The position numbers were made by a program, and so were the translations under genes. DNA of 64,000 bases from Sandarakinorhabdus glacialis (GTDB taxonomy: Bacteria; Pseudomonadota; Alphaproteobacteria; Sphingomonadales; Sphingomonadaceae): positions 486,123 through 550,122 of the forward strand of contig NZ_BMJM01000001.1 in assembly GCF_014643455.1 (NCBI RefSeq), given 5' to 3'. Positions 27,220 to 36,318 of this stretch are shown piece after piece (the stretch's first letter is position 1; every line of letters starts with the position of its first letter). The notes below the pieces were generated by a model. The model worked only from the letters and a program-made list of their open reading frames with translations. It was not told the origin of the DNA and did no database searches.

Positions 27220-28995
27220 ATGGGTGAGCAGACCAAGACGCTTGAAACGATCGTGGAGGTCATTCCGGTCTATGGAACGGTGATCAAGACGGCGATTCCG
27301 GTCTTCGAGTTCGCGCACAATTTCGGCCGGTCCACGCCGACGGAACAGGCGCTCGCCGCCCTTCAAAAGCAGATCGATGCGCTCGTCGCCGCCCTCGAGG
27401 AGGTCAATCGGCGTCTCGATGTGCATGCCCGGCGCATCGTCAAGATCGAGAACGAGCGGCATGTCGACAAGCTGATGACACTTGGCCGGGAGTTGCAGCG
27501 GATTGCGGTCCGCATCCTGCTCGATTCGGCGGACGCAAAGGAGCGCACACTTCTCGCATTCGATGCGGTGGCGCTGGCAAACCGGTTTCTCGACGAGCCC
27601 GATATCTGGGAGTGGACCGATATCGGCATCACCCGCGACTTCGACGCTGATGGTAATTTCGTGCGCGACCACGTCGATATCCGCCTACCCGACTTCAAGT
27701 CGCACCTCGCGCTGCCGCTCTATGCCAATGCATTGATGTCGCTGCTCGTCGCGATCGACATGGATACCAAGGGCGACCCGGCAACTGTCGAGCGCCGTTA
27801 TGACCAGACGCTCGACCGCCACATTGCCGCCGTGCTGACGCGTGACGGCTGGGACGAGCTCAACGACCCCCCGGTGACTTTTGCCGAAATGATCCGCGCC
27901 CGGATCACCTGCCGGCCGTTCCCGCTCAACAAGTTCGCCGCAAGGGGCGAATGCATCTTCGGCATCGTGTGCGAGAACGTGATGGAGCGCCGCTCCACGA
28001 ATATCCGCGACGTTACCATCCAGCTTGCCGATCAGGGACCGTCGGTGCTGTGCACGGTCAATCCCGACATCGGCCAGTCCGATGAGGAGGATATCGAAGG
28101 CGAGAAGGGCGTACTGGTCCTCACCGAGCTCGGCGGCATGATGCGCCGTGTCAGGGACACCGGCAGCCTGCGCGAGCCCTTCGTCGGGCGCTTCGTCATG
28201 TCACCGACGCCGGCGCTCGCCGTGCTCTACGGCCTGCGGCACGACGGCGGCCTGGACTGGTATCGCCAGGCCCCCCCGGGTGCACCGGGTACGCCGGCAA
28301 ACTGGCAGGGGCCGATCAGGACCCACAACGGCTTTCAGGACTATCTCAAGATCTTTCCGGGTGGCGGCAATGATATATATGCGCTGCGCAGGGACGGCGT
28401 CCTGCAATGGTGGACGCACGATGATTTCAATGACGGCGGACCCCGGTGGACTGGCCCTCGCGATATCACCTTCGGCTGGACAAATCCGTCGATCCTGTCG
28501 GTGACCCCCGGGGGTGACCGGGTGTTGTACCGGCTGGACGACAGCGACGCCTTCGGCAATGGCGGACTGACCTGGCTCAGGCACGATGGGGTTACAACCG
28601 GGGTCGCTGCCAACGCCTGGTCCGGGCCGCTCGTCGTCCACTCCGATTTTGCAAAATATGTGCGTCTCTTCTCGGCGAACGAGGGCGTCGTGTACGGCGT
28701 GGCTGCCGATGGCCAGCTGATGTGGCACCGTCACAAGGGCTTCAGGACCGGCACGAACGTCTGGGAGGGGCCGCGTCCGGTCGGAACCGGCTGGCAAAAC
28801 TTCCGCGACGTCTTTGCAACCGATGGCGGCGTCATTTACGCTCAACATGCCGACGGCACGCTCATGCGCTATGTTCACCTGGGTTGGGAAACAGGTGTGT
28901 TCCGGTGGATCGATCCGGTCCCTGTTGCCTTTGGAGTCGGCGGTTACAAGCAGGTGATAACGCTGATGAGCCGGTCGCCTGCTCCGATCGGTTGA
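27220..28995 (+). CDS. Tachylectin-like five-bladed propeller protein with helical N-terminal half
   Basis: A 591-residue protein with no signal peptide. I know of no characterised homologue. Residues 1-35 include a hydrophobic stretch (IVEVIPVYGTVIKTAIPVF). Residues 40-125 are a heptad-like helical region. Residues 125-325 are a mixed region of unknown fold. Residues 333-581 contain five tandem repeats of about 48-55 residues (starting near 333, 380, 429, 485 and 533). Each has a core like YxLRxDGxLxWxxHxG...W.GP..., the pattern of tachylectin-2 blades that bind N-acetylated sugars. Propeller plus hydrophobic/helical N-terminus suggests a lectin-guided membrane-active or surface protein, but this is inference. 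It stands alone between lipase and topoisomerase. Confidence 0.7.
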   Translation: MGEQTKTLETIVEVIPVYGTVIKTAIPVFEFAHNFGRSTPTEQALAALQKQIDALVAALEEVNRRLDVHARRIVKIENERHVDKLMTLGRELQRIAVRILLDSADAKERTLLAFDAVALANRFLDEPDIWEWTDIGITRDFDADGNFVRDHVDIRLPDFKSHLALPLYANALMSLLVAIDMDTKGDPATVERRYDQTLDRHIAAVLTRDGWDELNDPPVTFAEMIRARITCRPFPLNKFAARGECIFGIVCENVMERRSTNIRDVTIQLADQGPSVLCTVNPDIGQSDEEDIEGEKGVLVLTELGGMMRRVRDTGSLREPFVGRFVMSPTPALAVLYGLRHDGGLDWYRQAPPGAPGTPANWQGPIRTHNGFQDYLKIFPGGGNDIYALRRDGVLQWWTHDDFNDGGPRWTGPRDITFGWTNPSILSVTPGGDRVLYRLDDSDAFGNGGLTWLRHDGVTTGVAANAWSGPLVVHSDFAKYVRLFSANEGVVYGVAADGQLMWHRHKGFRTGTNVWEGPRPVGTGWQNFRDVFATDGGVIYAQHADGTLMRYVHLGWETGVFRWIDPVPVAFGVGGYKQVITLMSRSPAPIG

Positions 28996-29096
28996 CCTGG
29001 GACGCGTGGCTGGCGATCGCGCCATCGGCACACGTATTGTCATCAACTCGCCGCTTGAACGGAACCGTTGCGCCCGCCGTCTGGTTCAACCCGGCA

Positions 29097-30113
29097 ATGA
29101 CAAGCCCGATTCCAGAAAACGCCGCCCTCGCTCGCAAGGCGGGCCTCCATTATGTCAACGATGACGATCCCGGCATCACCCGCAAACTCAGCGGCGATGG
29201 CTTTGCCTATACCGGCCCGGCGGGTCGCGCGGTCAAGGACGCGAAAACCCTCAAGCGCATCGCCGCGCTTGCCATACCGCCGGCGTATACCGATGTCTGG
29301 ATCAGCGCCGATCCGCTCGGCCATATCCAGGCCACCGGGCGCGACGCCAGGGGCCGCAAGCAATATCGCTATCATGCCGATTGGCACGCCTTCCAGGGCA
29401 ATGCCAAGTTTGCTGCCATGGCCGAATTCGGGCGCGCCCTGCCCAATGTGCGCGCCGCGCTCAAACGCGATCTTGCCAAGCGCGACCTCAGCCGCCCGCG
29501 CGTGCTGGCGACCATCGTCCGCCTGCTCGAACAGACGCTCGTGCGCGTCGGCAACGACGAATATGCCCGCACCAACAAAAGCTTCGGCCTGACGACGCTG
29601 CGCAACCGCCACCTGAAGCCCGACGGCGCCGCCGTCCGCCTCGATTTCAAGGGCAAGAGCGGCATCCGCCACAACGTCCGAATCGGCGATCGCCGCGTGC
29701 TGACCGTCATCCGCAAGCTCCACGACCTGCCCGGGCAACGCTTGTTCCAGTATGTGGGCGAGGACGGCGAAACGCACCAGCTCGGCTCGTCCGACGTCAA
29801 TGATTACCTGCGCGAGATCAGCGGCGCCGACATCACCGCCAAGGACTTCCGCACCTGGGCCGCCACGCTGGCCGCGGCGCGCAGTTTGGCGGTCGCCGAC
29901 CCGCCGCTGTCCGACGCCGAGGCCAAACGCGCCATCGTCAGCACCGTCAAGGACACCGCCGGGCTGCTTCGCAACACGCCGACGGTCTGCCGTGCCGCCT
30001 ATATCCATCCCGGCGTATTCAGCGGCTGGCGGGCAGGGGCGCTGGCCGGCAAGTTCGGCGGCGATCTCGGCAAGGACGAGCGCGCCCTGATCGGCTTTCT
30101 CGAATCGGTCTGA
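29097..30113 (+). CDS. DNA topoisomerase IB
   Basis: Relaxes supercoils by cutting one strand through a 3'-phosphotyrosine. The 338-residue bacterial/poxvirus-type enzyme has the catalytic residues of the family: DFKGKSGIRHNV with the active-site Arg region, the second Arg/Lys pair near DITAKDFRTWAAT, and the nucleophilic tyrosine in CRAAYIHPGVF (Tyr302). Length is normal. ATG 29097 fits the family start; a much longer frame back to 28722 runs through the tachylectin gene and is rejected. Confidence 0.92.
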   Translation: MTSPIPENAALARKAGLHYVNDDDPGITRKLSGDGFAYTGPAGRAVKDAKTLKRIAALAIPPAYTDVWISADPLGHIQATGRDARGRKQYRYHADWHAFQGNAKFAAMAEFGRALPNVRAALKRDLAKRDLSRPRVLATIVRLLEQTLVRVGNDEYARTNKSFGLTTLRNRHLKPDGAAVRLDFKGKSGIRHNVRIGDRRVLTVIRKLHDLPGQRLFQYVGEDGETHQLGSSDVNDYLREISGADITAKDFRTWAATLAAARSLAVADPPLSDAEAKRAIVSTVKDTAGLLRNTPTVCRAAYIHPGVFSGWRAGALAGKFGGDLGKDERALIGFLESV

Positions 30114-30150
30114 TTTGCCACCGTCCGGCCAGCCGCTAAGGTCGGCAAAC

Positions 30151-30888
30151 ATGAACATCGAACCCCCCATCACCACTATCGACGCCGGCGCGCTCGCCGG
30201 GCGCCAGCTGCGCTATTACGACTTCGTCATGGCGGCGTTCGTCACCATCCTGATCTGCTCGAACCTGATCGGCGCCGGCAAACCCGCGCAAGTGACATTG
30301 CCGTTATTGGGCGCTGTCACCTTCGGCGCCGGTATCCTGTTCTTCCCGCTCGGCTATGTGCTCGGCGACGTGATGACCGAAGTCTATGGCTATGCCCGCG
30401 CCCGGCGCGTCGTCTGGGCCGGTTTCGCCGCTTCGATCTTCGCAGCCGGCATGGCGTGGGTGGTCGTCAGCCTGCCGCCGTCCCCCGCCTGGACCGGGCA
30501 GCCGGCGCTCGCCGAAGTCTTCGGCCAGGTGCCGCGCATCTTCTTCGCCTCGATCCTGGCGTTCTGGGCCGGCGAGATGGCCAACGCCTTCACCCTGGCG
30601 CGAATGAAGGTGCTGACCAGCGGCAAGCACCTCTGGACCCGCACCATCGGCTCGACGGTGGTGGGGCAGGGGGTCGACAGCCTGATTTTCTACCCCGTGG
30701 CATTCCTGGGCGTCTGGCCGACAAAGCTCGTCGTCGCCGTGATGTTCACCAACTATTTGCTCAAGGTCCTGTGGGAAGTCGTCCTCACCCCCGTCACCTA
30801 CCGCGTCATCGCCTTCTTCAAGCGCGCCGAGGGCCTCGACGTCTTCGACACGAAAACCGATTTCAGCCCGTTCAGGACTGGCGTCTGA
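30151..30888 (+). CDS. yhhQ: Queuosine precursor transporter (VUT/YhhQ family)
   Basis: Inner-membrane ECF-like S-component for a 7-deazaguanine precursor of queuosine, 245 residues with about six helices. The family stretches MAAFVTILICSNLIG, FPLGYVLGDVMTEVYGYAR, and RIFFASILAFWAGEMANAF plus VVGQGVDSLIFY are present. The precise substrate (preQ0 or preQ1) is not evident. The stop overlaps the next start by TGATG, so a two-gene unit with the following small membrane protein is likely. Confidence 0.88.
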   Translation: MNIEPPITTIDAGALAGRQLRYYDFVMAAFVTILICSNLIGAGKPAQVTLPLLGAVTFGAGILFFPLGYVLGDVMTEVYGYARARRVVWAGFAASIFAAGMAWVVVSLPPSPAWTGQPALAEVFGQVPRIFFASILAFWAGEMANAFTLARMKVLTSGKHLWTRTIGSTVVGQGVDSLIFYPVAFLGVWPTKLVVAVMFTNYLLKVLWEVVLTPVTYRVIAFFKRAEGLDVFDTKTDFSPFRTGV

Positions 30889-31205
30889 TGTCGATGCTGC
30901 AGGACGCCAAGCTGGCGATGATGGGCGTGACCCATCTCGACAAGGATGCGCTGCATATCCACATCGGCCTCGCGGCATTCTTCGCGGCGGCGCTGGTGCT
31001 GCGCTGGCCGATCGGCGGCGGCCGCCCCTGGCTGGCGGCGCTGGCGCTCGCGGTCGGCGGCGAGATCTGGGACATTATCGACACCGCCCGCGTGAAATCC
31101 CCACAGATATTCTACGCCAACTGGCACGACGTCTGGAACACCCTGCTCTGGCCGACCGCAGTCACCCTGCTCGCACGCTGGACGCAGCTTTTGCAGCGCC
31201 GCTGA
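30888..31205 (+). CDS. Small membrane protein
   Basis: A 105-residue protein, unassigned. About two hydrophobic helices (AAFFAAALVLRWPIG and LAALALAVGGEIWDI) are followed by a polar region and the tail LLARWTQLLQRR. The start overlaps the yhhQ stop by one base (TGATG). Its conserved neighbourhood suggests some relation to the transporter, but function is unknown. Confidence 0.7.
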   Translation: MSMLQDAKLAMMGVTHLDKDALHIHIGLAAFFAAALVLRWPIGGGRPWLAALALAVGGEIWDIIDTARVKSPQIFYANWHDVWNTLLWPTAVTLLARWTQLLQRR

Positions 31206-31215
31206 CCCGCGTTCG

Positions 31216-31881
31216 CTAGCCGAGCGCCGCCGCCAGCGCCTCGAAAACCCGCCGCCCGTCCGTCCCGCCCTGCTCGGCCTCGATCAACCGCTCCGGATGC
31301 GGCATCAGGCCCAGCACATTTCCCTGTGCATTGACGATGCCCGCAATCCCCCGCGCCGACCCGTTCACATCCTCGGCATAGCGAAATACCACCCGGCCTT
31401 CACCCTCGAGCCGGTCAAGCGTCTCCGCATCGGCGAAATAATTCCCGTCATGGTGCGCCACCGGCACGCGGATCGTCTCGCCCGCATCATAGCGCGCCGT
31501 GAACATCGTCTGCGAATTCTCGACCGTCAGCGCCACGTCGCGGCAGACGAAATTCAACCCCGCATTGCGCATCAAGGCGCCGGGCAACAACCCCGCCTCG
31601 GTCAGCACCTGGAAGCCATTGCAAACCCCGAGCACCGCACGCCCCTCGCCGGCCGCTGCCACCACCGCCGCCATCACCGGCGACCGCGCACTCATCGCGC
31701 CCGATCGCAGATAATCGCCATAGGAAAACCCGCCCGGCAGCGCGATCAGGTCGAGCCCTTCCGGCAATTCGGTCTCCCGGTGCCAGACCATCACCGGCGC
31801 CGTCCCGGTGATCTGCTCCAGCGCCACCGCCAGGTCCCGATCGCAATTCGATCCCGGAAACACGACGACCGCGGCCTTCAC
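31216..31881 (-). CDS. purQ: Phosphoribosylformylglycinamidine synthase glutaminase subunit
   Basis: Class-I glutamine amidotransferase subunit that releases ammonia for FGAR amidation in purine synthesis. The 221-residue protein has the nucleophilic cysteine in [12 protein letters not shown] (Cys87) and the His-Glu pair in [14 protein letters not shown]. The oxyanion glycine region is [12 protein letters not shown]. Its start overlaps the purS stop in an ATGA arrangement, the normal purS-purQ coupling in alphaproteobacteria. Confidence 0.96.
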   Translation of the reverse strand: MKAAVVVFPGSNCDRDLAVALEQITGTAPVMVWHRETELPEGLDLIALPGGFSYGDYLRSGAMSARSPVMAAVVAAAGEGRAVLGVCNGFQVLTEAGLLPGALMRNAGLNFVCRDVALTVENSQTMFTARYDAGETIRVPVAHHDGNYFADAETLDRLEGEGRVVFRYAEDVNGSARGIAGIVNAQGNVLGLMPHPERLIEAEQGGTDGRRVFEALAAALG

Positions 31882-32108
31882 AGCAGTTCGATCCGGTAAT
31901 TCTCTATGACCGTATTCGCCAGCAGCCGCTTCGCCATGTCGTCGACCTCGGCCTCGCTGGTGCCGTCCGCCAGGTCGAGCTCGATGACCTTGCCCTGCCG
32001 CACCCCGGCGACCCCGGCAAAGCCAAGTCCCCCCAAGGCATTCTGGATGGCACGCCCCTGCGGATCGAGCACGCCGGGCTTGAGGGTGATGGTGACTCGG
32101 GCTTTCAT
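31878..32108 (-). CDS. purS: FGAM synthase subunit PurS
   Basis: A 76-residue accessory subunit that links PurL and PurQ for ammonia channelling. The typical sequence [19 protein letters not shown] and [11 protein letters not shown] are present. It overlaps purQ by four bases. The separate PurS/Q/L organisation is expected outside the gammaproteobacteria. Confidence 0.94.
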   Translation of the reverse strand: MKARVTITLKPGVLDPQGRAIQNALGGLGFAGVAGVRQGKVIELDLADGTSEAEVDDMAKRLLANTVIENYRIELL

Positions 32109-32139
32109 CGCGCCGCTATCCCCCACAGGCGAGAACGGG

Positions 32140-33689
<1,550 letters not shown>

Positions 33690-33806
33690 GCCGCCTCCTG
33701 CCACCGGCATGGCCCCAATCGCCTCCGCAGATCAAGCGCCCCCCGGTTGCCACCGCGCCGCCGAACCGCGATAATCACCGCGGGGGTACGCTGAAGGAGT
33801 CAGACC

Positions 33807-34151
33807 ATGCGCCCCATCCTCATCGCCGCCGCCATCCTCATCCTGCCGTCCGCCGCCCTCGCCCATCACGGCTGGAGCAGCTACGACGCCGCCAAGCCGA
33901 TCAAGGTCACCGCCCCCGTCACCGCTGTCACCTGGGGCAACCCGCACGGCACCGCGCAGGTGACATGGAACGGCAAGCCCTGGGCCGTCGTCCTCGCTCC
34001 CACCGCCCGCATGGAGGCCCGCGGCCTCAGCCAGGACGCCCTCGCCAAGGCCAAGTCAGTCACCCTCGAAGGCTATCCGCGCACCGACGGCACCGCCGAA
34101 ATGCGCATCGAGCGCGTCACCCTCGGCGACAAGACCATCGAGCTCCGCTGA
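33807..34151 (+). CDS. DUF6152-like exported protein
   Basis: A 114-residue protein with a signal peptide (cleavage near ALA-HHGW). It then has the characteristic HHGWSSYDAAKPI segment and AVTWGNPHGTAQVTW, matching what I recall as DUF6152. The two histidines after the signal peptide could bind metal, but this is not shown. It precedes a membrane protein with only two bases between the stop and the next candidate start. Function unknown. Confidence 0.78.
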   Translation: MRPILIAAAILILPSAALAHHGWSSYDAAKPIKVTAPVTAVTWGNPHGTAQVTWNGKPWAVVLAPTARMEARGLSQDALAKAKSVTLEGYPRTDGTAEMRIERVTLGDKTIELR

Positions 34152-34153
34152 CC

Positions 34154-34615
34154 TTGCTCGCCGCGCTCATCGAATGGCTGTCGGCCTCGGGCCTCACCGC
34201 CTGGGCCGGCAGCGGCCGCGTCTATCCGATCGCCAACGTCGCCCATTTGCTCGGGCTGGTGCTACTCCTCGGCGGCATCGGCATCGTCGACCTGCGCCTG
34301 ATGGGCCTGCTCCAGGCACTCCCCGCCGCTACGCTGACTCGCGCCCTGACGCCCTTCGCCATCACCGGCTTCGTCCTGATGCTGCTCAGTGGCAGCACGA
34401 TGTTCGCCGCCGACGCCGCATCGCTCATCGCCTCGCCGACATTCCGCTGGAAACTCGCTATCATCGCCGTCGCCCTCGCCAACGCCGCTGCCTTCCGCTG
34501 GCTGCTGCGACCCGGCATCGAGGGTTCCGGAGCGGGCAGGGCACTTTCCGCCGGCGTCTCGCTCGGCGCGTGGCTCACCGTCGCCGTCCTCGGCCGCATG
34601 ATCGCCTATAGCTGA
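34154..34615 (+). CDS. Four-helix membrane protein linked to the DUF6152 gene
   Basis: About 153 residues, with hydrophobic segments around residues 5-18, 27-47, 65-86 and a C-terminal LGAWLTVAVLGRMI. It probably matches DUF6644. The likely start is TTG 34154, just after the DUF6152 stop (34149-34151), because earlier in-frame codons lie inside that gene. The pair may act together at the membrane. I have no functional assignment. Confidence 0.65.
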   Translation: MLAALIEWLSASGLTAWAGSGRVYPIANVAHLLGLVLLLGGIGIVDLRLMGLLQALPAATLTRALTPFAITGFVLMLLSGSTMFAADAASLIASPTFRWKLAIIAVALANAAAFRWLLRPGIEGSGAGRALSAGVSLGAWLTVAVLGRMIAYS

Positions 34616-34621
34616 CGCCGC

Positions 34622-35818
34622 CTAGTCCTTCGCGATGTCCTTTGCCAGCAGATCGAGATCCGCCGGCGGACGCTTTCCGGTCAGGGCATAGGCAAGGCTG
34701 CCGTGCTGCCAATATGCGATCGTCATGCCGTCGCGCTGCGTCACACTCGGCCGTGACGGAGCAACACCGTCGGCGCGCGTTGCAAACAACGATATCGGCC
34801 CAGCCTTGCCATTGCTGATGCTGAGCTGCAGGCTTGGCCCGGTGTCCGACGGAAACAGGAATACGTCGACCACCCGCCAGCCCGCCGGCAGGTCCGGCAC
34901 TTCGATCCGCAGCGCCGCACCGACTTCATCGGCATCCAACCGCGCAATCGCCGGACTGAACCGCGTTCGCACCTGTGCCGTCCGGTGCGATTGCAGCGCA
35001 TCATCGACAAAATATTCAAGCGCCGGGTCGGTCTGCGGCGTGCGGCGCGTGCCCACCGCCCATCCGGTCGCCACCACCGCCAGCATCGCCCCCACCGCCG
35101 CGAACCGGCGCCAGCCGCCGCGCACACCGTTGCGAACACCCGCGCGCACGGGTTCGCCCGATCGTTGCCACGCCGGCCGCCGCGGGAAACGCGCCATCCG
35201 CCCAGGCTCCGTTGCTGCGATATCGCGTGCGAACACGGCATCGAAATGGCCGGACTCACCCACATCGTCGATACGCCCGAAACCATGGTCCTGCAGCAGG
35301 TCGAACACCGCGGACGGCGTCGCGCCATATTGGCCCAGGTTGCTCGCATCGATTTCGACGACAACGCCGCGCGTCCTCGGATACGCCAGCAGCGGCGCCA
35401 GGCCCTGGAGGGCCGCGAGCTCGAAACCCTCGACGTCGATCTTGACCAGTACCGATCGCCTGTCGATGAGGCGCAAAATGCCCGGAAAATCATCGAGCGA
35501 CAGCGACGCCACGGTTTCCCCCGCCAGCGCCGGCCCCCTGACGATGGCAAAACGCCCCGAATGACTGGGGCGCGAATTGTCGAGCAGCTCGGGTCCGGTT
35601 GCATCGGCGATCGCCATGTTGAAGGCCAGGACGTTGCCCGACGCATTCAGGCCGATGTTGCGGACCAATGTTGCAAACGTCTCGAAACACGGTTCGAACG
35701 CGACAACCAGCCCGCCCGGCCCCACCCGCTGCGCCGCGAGCAAAGCAAAAACGCCGCAATTGGCGCCGACATCGACAAAGCATTCGCCGTCACCCAGCGT
35801 GCCTACGGCATCGGGCAC
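34622..35818 (-). CDS. FkbM methyltransferase fused to an anti-sigma-factor C-terminus
   Basis: The open frame (start GTG 35818) encodes 398 residues with an unusual domain order. Residues 11-200 are an FkbM-type SAM methyltransferase (FVDVGANCGVFALLA, then VLVKIDVEGFELAAL). A linker follows, then one membrane helix (about 238-255) and a 145-residue C-terminus that looks like the extracytoplasmic part of RsiW-type anti-sigma factors (FVDDALQSHRTAQVR and WRVVDVFLFPSDTGPSLQLSI). The zinc-binding anti-sigma N-terminus is absent. The gene extends upstream into a fragment separated by an in-frame TAG (see 35849-36106), so it may be a pseudogene or a truncated form. Confidence 0.6.
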   Translation of the reverse strand: MPDAVGTLGDGECFVDVGANCGVFALLAAQRVGPGGLVVAFEPCFETFATLVRNIGLNASGNVLAFNMAIADATGPELLDNSRPSHSGRFAIVRGPALAGETVASLSLDDFPGILRLIDRRSVLVKIDVEGFELAALQGLAPLLAYPRTRGVVVEIDASNLGQYGATPSAVFDLLQDHGFGRIDDVGESGHFDAVFARDIAATEPGRMARFPRRPAWQRSGEPVRAGVRNGVRGGWRRFAAVGAMLAVVATGWAVGTRRTPQTDPALEYFVDDALQSHRTAQVRTRFSPAIARLDADEVGAALRIEVPDLPAGWRVVDVFLFPSDTGPSLQLSISNGKAGPISLFATRADGVAPSRPSVTQRDGMTIAYWQHGSLAYALTGKRPPADLDLLAKDIAKD

Positions 35819-35848
35819 GGTGTTGCCGTATCGACCAAGGACGCACAG

Positions 35849-36106
35849 CTAATTGGTGCGGTCGTTCACGGCAAGGCTCAGCGTTACGCCATATCGCGAC
35901 CGGACCGGCGTGCCGTCGAGAAATCGCGCCAACGGCCTCAGCAATCGCCACTTGCCGCGGAAATTGGGCAGCCGGTGTAGATAGCCATTCAACAGGAACG
36001 ACAGGATCGGCCGCGTTGCGCGCACGGGTATTCCTTCGGCTGGCTGCGACGATTGCGCGAGTGTTAGAACCCCGCCCGGTGCCGGTGTAACGATCTTCGG
36101 GAGCAT
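35849..36106 (-). pseudogene. N-terminal fragment of the FkbM gene, cut by an amber codon
   Basis: From ATG 36106 this 85-residue stretch reads LNGYLHRLPNFRGKWRLLRP and ends at TAG (35849-35851) after LSLAVNDRTN. The frame simply resumes beyond the stop (LCVLGRYGNTVPDAVG) into the methyltransferase domain. One C-to-T change from CAG would explain it. A sequencing error, suppression or decay remain possible. The N-terminal part matches the usual FkbM leader, so the ancestral gene ran from 36106 to 34622. Confidence 0.7.
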
Positions 36107-36194
36107 AGCCGTTCGCGCTGCGAACGCGGTTGTGGTGGGCCGCGTTTTTTTGGGCGGCAGGGCGGTGGGGTGGAGAAACAGTCAAGCGAAGCAA

Positions 36195-36263
36195 GGGCAC
36201 GGGCAAAGCCCGTGCTGGCGTCGGACGGGTTCGGCGGGGGAAGGCCCCGCCGCCCCGCCGGCC
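36195..36263. repeat. GC hairpin plus repeat, second copy of the 11.3-kb element
   Basis: A GCACGGGC/GCCCGTGC hairpin (36197-36215) is followed by the 20-base repeat 36218-36237 and CCGCCCCGCCGGCC (36250-36263) shared with 11311-11354. It lies downstream of the minus-strand TonB receptor. There is no T tract on the minus-strand side, so it is not a clear intrinsic terminator. Confidence 0.65.
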
Positions 36264-36318
36264 GGTCTTGCGCCTGTCGGCGCGCTTGGCTTCGCCATGC
36301 GCGCTCGCGGCGCTGCGA

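Noticed and set aside
35849-35851. TAG as a pyrrolysine or selenocysteine codon
   Set aside because: No supporting genes or SECIS-like structure; a Gln codon mutated to amber is simpler.
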